From positions 1 to 46,032 of the forward strand of contig CAZBLE010000007.1 of assembly GCA_964492735.1 (NCBI GenBank): a stretch of 46,032 nt of DNA, in the 5' to 3' direction. The number at the start of each line of letters is the position of its first letter. Position 1 is the stretch's first letter. This document shows, piece by piece, positions 42,601 to 46,032 of the stretch. The translations under genes were made by a program, and so were the position numbers. This DNA is from CALKUP01 sp964492735 (GTDB lineage Bacteria; Patescibacteriota; Patescibacteriia; UBA9570; XYC2-FULL-38-9). The notes beneath the pieces were generated by a model. It did no database searches and was not told the origin of the DNA. It saw only the letters and a program-made list of their open reading frames with translations.

Positions 42601-43066
42601 CATTCACGACCGATAGTAAAATATCTGGTCCACCGATAGACGGCACACTCACCACTGGAGCATCAGCTTCATCAGGTAAATCAAGAGCACCAACGCCTGC
42701 ATCAATTTTTGCACGCACATCATTTGGATCAACACCATCTTTAATATTCACTGTAATCAAAGAAATAGAGTTGCGACTCTGTGACGAAAAGGTATCAACA
42801 CCATCGATGTTTTTGATCACCCCTTCAATTGGCTCTGTTACGGTATCAGCAACCGACTCTGAGGAAGCTCCAAGATATGTCGTTTGGACAAAAATCAAAT
42901 TGATATCTGGTGACGGGAAGCCTGTTGTTCGCATTAGAAGCGTACTGGCAATACCAAGTCCTACAACAAACACAAGAGCGAGTGCTGTGAGACGATAATT
43001 ATGTAAAAAGTATGCGGTGATTTTTTCGCTCCATTGAGCAGATTTTTGAGAAGATGATGTTTTCAT
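39635..43066 (-). CDS. RND-superfamily efflux permease with altered proton-relay residues
   Basis: The 1143-residue protein has the AcrB/HAE-1 architecture: a first membrane helix (about 27-45), a porter domain with PSPDINLIFVQTTYLGASSE, helices 2-6 (about 395-560), a second porter domain and a second helix bundle near the C-terminus. In helix 4 the usual VVDD is VVDP (D457, P458), and in helix 10 the segment GLVENVAIFLID has Asn where AcrB has the essential Lys. The relay is therefore not the canonical Asp-Asp-Lys. No membrane-fusion or TolC partner is in the window. An extended -10 (TGa-TATACT) ends 9 bases before the ATG. The family is firm; export of lipids or envelope material is a guess from the neighbours. 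Confidence 0.92.
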   Translation of the reverse strand: MKTSSSQKSAQWSEKITAYFLHNYRLTALALVFVVGLGIASTLLMRTTGFPSPDINLIFVQTTYLGASSESVADTVTEPIEGVIKNIDGVDTFSSQSRNSISLITVNIKDGVDPNDVRAKIDAGVGALDLPDEADAPVVSVPSIGGPDILLSVVNADPAVTYAVSKDIESRIGDLPETSSVKPLIALEPVLQITLDSKKLEDEGLTIQAVQEALQTVGESIPAASNVVVEDANRSILTMASELSVKDVKDMPIRAEQKSIVQTPAGPVSQKTSALRLSDVAEVTQNYRFEDNRQPLIGYTQDSKAVVSSAVTLMIDAADGTQLSDYAAAVDEQLAEIQNTTLVRLDETVPATNGTVLLENFTANESNDRQVKEVVSGLIGGDLGVDGPIRHIGWLLGGIQLVFLVMLAFVSWRAAIIGALAIPLSLVFSNIYLYAVGEDLNTLVLFSLVLVIGLVVDPALVILESIQRKIDAGEKGNEAALAAVRDIGNGLFLATVTNVIVFAPFGLISGFLGEIFKYIPMTIIPAVVGSYVVPLVFLAWFGGHFLKRKKGATADEEENLFAIGRLLIALNERILRSSVIIRTLIIVVALSVPLGVAGYFFSSGQIAVVQFSTSDDSDFLTLNYSHFPDATAQQKAERDQQLYEVIQKEEDVLRIFPLGEDSGYYMRLDPKAERTENRTAKEIRNAIRQDIEKADIAKNFYDLQVNVESIGGPQASYEVALAIASKDATARRDAALAVGAALNDACLENAAITVNPDCAAENKIVTAVDDGYTNKEQKSVEVVLNRQKLQEKQLVVSGAPLGLLVNSAIRNAYAVNDNKKVGTLEDEGTSLQIILDTNSDNPDSLDAIRDIVVLKTPVETVRVKDIADVREVNSEAAIRRSNGKTVAVIQARLKEGKNDQQTAAMVTSAALDYFQKDNGAALKQFDLQSSDIEQYSEGSTASANKSFTDLFTALLLAIVLSYIVLAVFFNSFTQPLTILFTIPLTFVGMFPGLAWFANGQFGFLEIIGMIILVGLVENVAIFLIDAARQKIEQDGWDEKRAISYAAGIRLRPVLMTKFTAVASLLPLAILSETYRSLAVVIMTGLLTSGFTSLITTPILYIFFRFVSRHFWSFGFFGKTLMILFFPIVILDCAYRDRRDAKKS

Positions 43067-43133
43067 AGTCTGCGCAGTATATCAGTTTTATGAGATTTTC
43101 TCAAACGGAACAAAGTGCGCTATACTCTTATAT

Positions 43134-44105
43134 ATGGAACAAATTATAAACAAATACGCTCTCGATGTTGTCAGTACTGCGGTCCCAACTGCTGATGCAA
43201 CTGATCTTTGTGGTGATGTATTGAACCACCTGATGCAACAACAAGATTTAGTCGAAATTGACTCTATTTATGTATTAGACGAAACAAAACAATGTATTGG
43301 ATTCATTACATTACAAGCTCTTTTTCATGCGAAGAAAAATAGCCGCGTTGAAGACCTTATAAACCCGAATGTTATCTCCGTCCCGAGTGATGCAACATTG
43401 CGACAAGCAGTTCACATGGCGCTTGAGCACAAATTACATGAGATTCCTGTCACAGATCATGACGGTGTATTTTTGGGCATTATTCGTAGTCGCGATGTTT
43501 TAGCGGCCACATATCAAGAACTAACCAGTAATTTATTTAAAAGTCGCGGCATTGAACAACCTGTCGCTGGTTACGATGATATTTTGCATCTCTCTATTCT
43601 ACGATCCATTCGACACCGTTTGCCATGGCTGCTGATTGGTATTATCGGTGGTCTATTTTCAACCGTGATTGTAAACCACTTTGAAGAAACCTTGGCGCGT
43701 ACAGTATTACTTGCGGCCTTTATTCCGTTGGTTGTTTACATGGCTGATGCCGTTGGAGCGCAAGTTCAAGCCTATGCAATCCGAGATTTAACACGCTACA
43801 AAAAACCACCACTTGGCTATGCTGTTCGTCAAACAACGATTGTCTTTTTGTTGTCGCTGATCATTGCGGCCGTCATTTTCTGTGGTTCATTTCTCCTGTA
43901 TCAAAATTTGATTATTTCAATTGTTGTTGCTTGCTCTCTTATTGGAGCAATTACACTGTCGGCAATGACGGGCCTTGGTCTTCCCTATTTTTTTCGGACA
44001 ATTCATCAAGACCCAGCAAACGCAAGTGGGCCGGTTGGTGAAATTATTCAGAACATCTTGTCTATTGTTGTCTTCTTTATTGTTGCGACAACATTTATTC
44101 AGTAA
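43134..44105 (+). CDS. MgtE-like transporter: CBS pair plus transmembrane domain, no N-domain
   Basis: The 323 residues contain two CBS motifs (about 42-130, including IGFITL and GIIRSRDVL) and an MgtE-type membrane domain of about five helices (164-321), with RHRLPWLLIGI at its start and DPANASGP (293-300) near the end. It lacks the acidic N-terminal Mg-sensing domain of standard MgtE (about 450 residues). Also, the pore Asp of the last helix is replaced by Asn (N307 in IQNILS) and the GNxGxQ motif is DAVGAQ. It may be a divergent Mg/Co channel or carry another ion. TATACT ends 7 bases before the ATG. Its end overlaps the converging next gene by 11 bases. Confidence 0.82.
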   Translation: MEQIINKYALDVVSTAVPTADATDLCGDVLNHLMQQQDLVEIDSIYVLDETKQCIGFITLQALFHAKKNSRVEDLINPNVISVPSDATLRQAVHMALEHKLHEIPVTDHDGVFLGIIRSRDVLAATYQELTSNLFKSRGIEQPVAGYDDILHLSILRSIRHRLPWLLIGIIGGLFSTVIVNHFEETLARTVLLAAFIPLVVYMADAVGAQVQAYAIRDLTRYKKPPLGYAVRQTTIVFLLSLIIAAVIFCGSFLLYQNLIISIVVACSLIGAITLSAMTGLGLPYFFRTIHQDPANASGPVGEIIQNILSIVVFFIVATTFIQ

Positions 44106-44829
44106 CGTTTGGATCTTCCTCGCTTGTTGATGTGGTGGTGTTTGTCGCAGCCGCAGGGTCTGAAGCTTCGCCTTTTTTACTCACATCAGTTGTATTCGTT
44201 GCGGGGTTTGTTTTTACATTTGAAGACGCCGCTTGCTTGGCTTCATACTCAAGAATACCTTTTGTGACGCGTGAATCTTTTTCGAGATTTTCCCAATAGA
44301 GCACATTAGCTGGTTGGATATAGAGCGTATCTTGTGGTTCATGAAATTCATTTTTTCCCAGTTTTCGCAGCGCCACTCCCCCTGCTTCAGTGATCGTATC
44401 AGCAGAGGCATCTTCATTGGTTGTTGCTTGTTCAGTTTTTTGTGCTTTTGGATAAAACACATCGTTCAAAATGACTAAATCAGACGCAAGTGTTGTGATA
44501 CGACCAAAATAGACTTGGCCATTACTCAAAAATACTGCTTGAATTGTATCGTCTTGTACGTGACTTGCTGCAGTTGCATTTGTTTTTTGCGCGCCTGTAG
44601 AAGTAGTCGTTTTTTGAAGCAACGCACTCAGAGCCTCACTCCGATTTCCTTCTGTATCTTTATAGGTTGCAAATACAAGCAGCTGAAAACCTGCAATGGT
44701 TATTACCCCAAGCGTTGCTAGTACAGCGAGTGTTGTCAAAATACGTCGACTACGAACATTTCCATGAAAATGACTCGAGGCTCCATGATGCGTATTTGGT
44801 GATTGTGAGGCTGTGTGTTTTGTTGACAT
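44095..44829 (-). CDS. Membrane-anchored protein of unknown function with Thr/Asn-rich tail
   Basis: The 244-residue product has a His/Ser-rich cytoplasmic N-terminus, one membrane helix (about 29-54), and an exported region. Between about 110 and 205 a small beta-rich domain is readable: VFLSNGQVYFGRI, then LVILNDVFYP, and after a variable insert LYIQPANVLYWENLEKDS. This pattern looks like a small barrel (Sm-like) domain, but the assignment is by eye. The last 40 residues are Thr/Asn/Ser/Ala-rich. The gene has an extended -10 (TGcTATACT) ending 8 bases before the ATG. It lies downstream of ssb and converges with the MgtE-like gene. No function can be given. Confidence 0.7.
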   Translation of the reverse strand: MSTKHTASQSPNTHHGASSHFHGNVRSRRILTTLAVLATLGVITIAGFQLLVFATYKDTEGNRSEALSALLQKTTTSTGAQKTNATAASHVQDDTIQAVFLSNGQVYFGRITTLASDLVILNDVFYPKAQKTEQATTNEDASADTITEAGGVALRKLGKNEFHEPQDTLYIQPANVLYWENLEKDSRVTKGILEYEAKQAASSNVKTNPATNTTDVSKKGEASDPAAATNTTTSTSEEDPNVTE

Positions 44830-44867
44830 AGGAATCTAGTATAGCAAAGAACGCATAGATACAACAA

Positions 44868-44905
44868 TGCAGCAGAACCCCCACCCTTGAGTCCTGCTGC
44901 CCCGC
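44868..44905. repeat. Imperfect hairpin downstream of ssb
   Basis: GCAGCAG and CTGCTGC arms, separated by about 18 bases rich in C, lie in the 123-base gap between ssb and the next gene. No clear T-tract follows on the minus strand, so termination there is uncertain. Confidence 0.4.
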
Positions 44906-44952
44906 CGATACACATGTGTAGTGCGCTTCGTAATGCTATGAAGATAGAAGAA

Positions 44953-45378
44953 TTACCATAATTCAACTTCTGTGACATCAACTGGCACCTCGTCTTCTGA
45001 AATCATTTCTTGCGATTCTTCAACCATTGTTTCTGTCTTTTTAATGCTATCCATAAACACAATGGTAACGGCAACCACTTCGGTCATCCAGTGCTTCACA
45101 CCAGACTCATCAGTCCATGATCGGGTTTTAATAGGCCCTTCAATATAGACACGACTTCCTTTTGTGATGTGCGTCGCAATTTGTTCAGCAAGTTTTCCAA
45201 AGGCAACAACACGATGGTAATCAACTCCTGTTTTCCATTCACCATCTTTTGACTTCCAGCTATAGTTTGTTGCCAGACCAAATAAAGTCATGGGTTTGTC
45301 TGTTTTTGTTTGTTTCGCTTGCGGGTCGCTGGTTAAACGGCCAATAAGCGTCACACGATTGAGATTTAACATAGTCAT
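44953..45378 (-). CDS. ssb: Single-stranded DNA-binding protein
   Basis: SSB coats single-stranded DNA in replication and repair. The 141 residues have the OB-fold pattern LNRVTLIGRLTSDPQ, FGLATNYSWK, DYHRVVAFGKLAEQ and GSRVYIEGPIKTRSW. The tail is acidic but ends in EVELW, lacking the DDDIPF-type tip that usually recruits partner proteins, a feature worth noting. TACTAT ends 6 bases before the ATG at 45378; an in-frame ATG at 45372 is also possible. Upstream lies a long hairpin-rich non-coding region. Confidence 0.95.
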   Translation of the reverse strand: MTMLNLNRVTLIGRLTSDPQAKQTKTDKPMTLFGLATNYSWKSKDGEWKTGVDYHRVVAFGKLAEQIATHITKGSRVYIEGPIKTRSWTDESGVKHWMTEVVAVTIVFMDSIKKTETMVEESQEMISEDEVPVDVTEVELW

Positions 45379-45513
45379 ACATTAATAGTAGAAGATTCCC
45401 GGCCAGGATATTGCGAATGAAAGCGTTGTTGGTATAAAGAGAAATTTGGACACATCACTCTGAACCGCTTGCTAAATAAAATGAATAAGCAAACAACGCC
45501 CTCATGCAATCTA

Positions 45514-45580
45514 TTAGTCATTCAGTGGCGTTTGTTTTGATCACCGAACATGAAAATCAAACACACCACTGATTGACTAA
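45514..45580. repeat. Imperfect inverted repeat upstream of ssb
   Basis: Arms of about 28 bases pair over TTAGTCA/TGACTAA, TCAGTGG/CCACTGA and TTTGA/TCAAA with a few mismatches, around a short centre. It sits in the 577-base gene-free stretch 45379-45955 and could form a hairpin in RNA from either strand. Confidence 0.7.
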
Positions 45581-45585
45581 AAACA

Positions 45586-45624
45586 AATAAAGACACTCTG
45601 ATAAAGTATCGGGGTGTCTTTATT
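45586..45624 (-). terminator. Terminator-like hairpin
   Basis: AATAAAGACAC (45586-45596) and GTGTCTTTATT (45614-45624) form a perfect 11-bp stem; the 17-base loop can itself pair GATA with TATC. On the minus strand it is followed by TTTGTTTTTAG, so it looks like a terminator for a leftward transcript, although no gene is seen upstream of it. A TATAAT (45637-45632) lies just before it. Confidence 0.65.
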
Positions 45625-45661
45625 CACTAGTATTATATGAGCTCGTGCACTTGAGCGTCTA

Positions 45662-45713
45662 TGGCGAAAAATCGCCGTCTGTGGAGAGTTTTTTTGACGG
45701 CAAAAAATCGCCA
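45662..45713. repeat. Inverted repeat with two alternative pairings
   Basis: TGGCGA (45662-45667) pairs with TCGCCA (45708-45713) and GCCGTC (45674-45679) with GACGGC (45696-45701), but GGCGA-AAAA-TCGCC (45663-45676) can also close on itself. The two folds exclude each other, as in a switch. Confidence 0.55.
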
Positions 45714-45762
45714 GATTACGAGACTTTCTATCCCGCACCAACATGAATCAACGGACTAAATG

Positions 45763-45791
45763 TTGACAAAATAAGCCGAGGTGAATAACCT
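45763..45791 (+). promoter_or_regulatory. Promoter of a candidate small RNA
   Basis: TTGACA (45763-45768) and TAACCT (45786-45791) are 17 bases apart. The -35 is perfect and the -10 weaker. A small GAGGT/ACCTC inverted repeat (45778-45792) overlaps the -10 and could be an operator. Confidence 0.55.
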
Positions 45792-45797
45792 CTGTCA

Positions 45798-45885
45798 TGG
45801 AGGTGAGTCATGAACCTGACCGACGGCGGGCACTGACCCGCGGGGCGGCTGGCCTAAAAACCAGACCGCCCTTTCTTCTTTTTCG
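45798..45885 (+). ncRNA. Candidate small structured RNA or leader-peptide transcript
   Basis: Between a promoter and an intrinsic terminator lies a GC-rich segment of about 88 bases. It can fold into three successive hairpins: GTCA-TGAACC-TGAC, GCGGG-CACTGA-CCCGC (45826-45841) and the terminator. It also contains GGAGGTGA 3 bases before an ATG (45810) that would give the 8-residue peptide MNLTDGGH and stop at 45836, inside the second hairpin. Either a free small RNA or a short-peptide attenuator leader to the tRNA is possible. I recognise no known RNA family. Confidence 0.45.
45843..45885 (+). terminator. Intrinsic terminator of the candidate small RNA
   Basis: GGGCGG-CTGG (45843-45852) pairs with CCAG-A-CCGCCC (45861-45871) with one bulged A and an 8-base loop, followed by TTTCTTCTTTTT. 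Confidence 0.88.
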
Positions 45886-45903
45886 CTGAAAAACGCGAAA
45901 TAG

Positions 45904-45932
45904 TGGACAAGATTTTGTTTTTCTTATATAGT
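45904..45932 (+). promoter_or_regulatory. tRNA-Asp promoter
   Basis: TGGACA (45904-45909) and TATAGT (45927-45932) are 17 bases apart, each one base from consensus. Transcription would start near 45939, giving a 5' leader of about 17 bases. CCCCA (45945-45949) in that leader can pair with the first bases of the tRNA (TGGGG). Confidence 0.75.
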
Positions 45933-45955
45933 ACGTTGGCAATTCCCCACTATTT

Positions 45956-46029
45956 GGGGGTGTAGCTCAGTTGGTTAGAGCGCTTCCCTGTCACGGAAGA
46001 GGCCGCGGGTTCGAGTCCCGTCACTCCCG
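45956..46029 (+). tRNA. tRNA-Asp (GTC)
   Basis: The cloverleaf is complete: acceptor GGGGGTG/CACTCCC (one G-T pair), D stem GCTC/GAGC, anticodon stem CTTCC/GGAAG with loop CTGTCAC and anticodon GTC, T stem GCGGG/CCCGT with loop TTCGAGT, and discriminator G. The bases after it are CAC, so the CCA end is not encoded and must be added afterwards. The gene ends 3 bases from the window edge. Confidence 0.97.
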
Positions 46030-46032
46030 CAC

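Noticed and set aside
42474..42998. 174-codon plus-strand frame
   Set aside because: Antisense to the RND porter domain, with no start context.
45797..45889. 30-codon frame starting ATGGAGGTGAGTCATG
   Set aside because: Its start codon overlaps the ribosome site of the shorter frame and it reads straight through the terminator hairpin, so it is unlikely to be translated.

Overview
The window reads as an ordinary chromosomal segment of a candidate-phyla-radiation (Patescibacteria) bacterium, possibly of the Parcubacteria/ABY1 type; finer placement is a guess. The basis is the moderately AT-rich composition, the standard genetic code, short spacers, compact housekeeping genes, several surface proteins with Thr/Asn-rich tails, thrombospondin-type-3 Ca-binding repeats, a giant protein with a VirB2-like N-terminus, and B12-dependent nucleotide reduction with no B12 synthesis genes in view. 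Two runs of N (10 and 100 bases) show a scaffolded draft assembly.

Layout, left to right. 1-700: a truncated class I glutamine amidotransferase (-). 701-913: two large hairpins. 914-4586 (-): nrdR-cobO followed by nrdJ, with two NrdR boxes between promoter and nrdJ and a third palindrome that doubles as a terminator. 4641-5045: a GC-rich orphan gene. 5145-15533 (-): histidine kinase, response regulator, pilB, pilC and five pilin-like genes, one being a 1056-residue pilin with duplicated LamG modules. 15606-28287 (-): a nearly gap-free series yqeY, 2229-residue surface protein, two TSP3 proteins, ybeY, dgkA, ftsA, ftsZ. 28369-31107 (-): rpsU and an independent lepB-hisS-HIT run. 31177-34719 (+): LCP-family gene, der, pth. 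34823-37306: rarA (-) and a UbiB-like kinase (+), divergent. 37327-43066 (-): RND permease, SGNH hydrolase, CrtI-like desaturase. 43134-44105 (+): a short MgtE-like protein. 44095-45378 (-): a membrane-anchored unknown and ssb. 45379-45955: hairpin-rich non-coding DNA with a candidate small RNA, then tRNA-Asp.

How the genes fit together. NrdR can repress nrdJ through the boxes, and CobO makes the adenosylcobalamin that NrdJ needs, so the first block is a self-contained deoxynucleotide module fed by salvaged cobamide. The pilus block has its own two-component system and makes a pilus probably tipped by a carbohydrate- or protein-binding adhesin. The long central series links envelope display proteins to division (FtsA/FtsZ) and lipid-carrier recycling (DgkA). 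At least nine genes have a -10 box only 6-9 bases before the ATG, suggesting leaderless mRNAs are common here.
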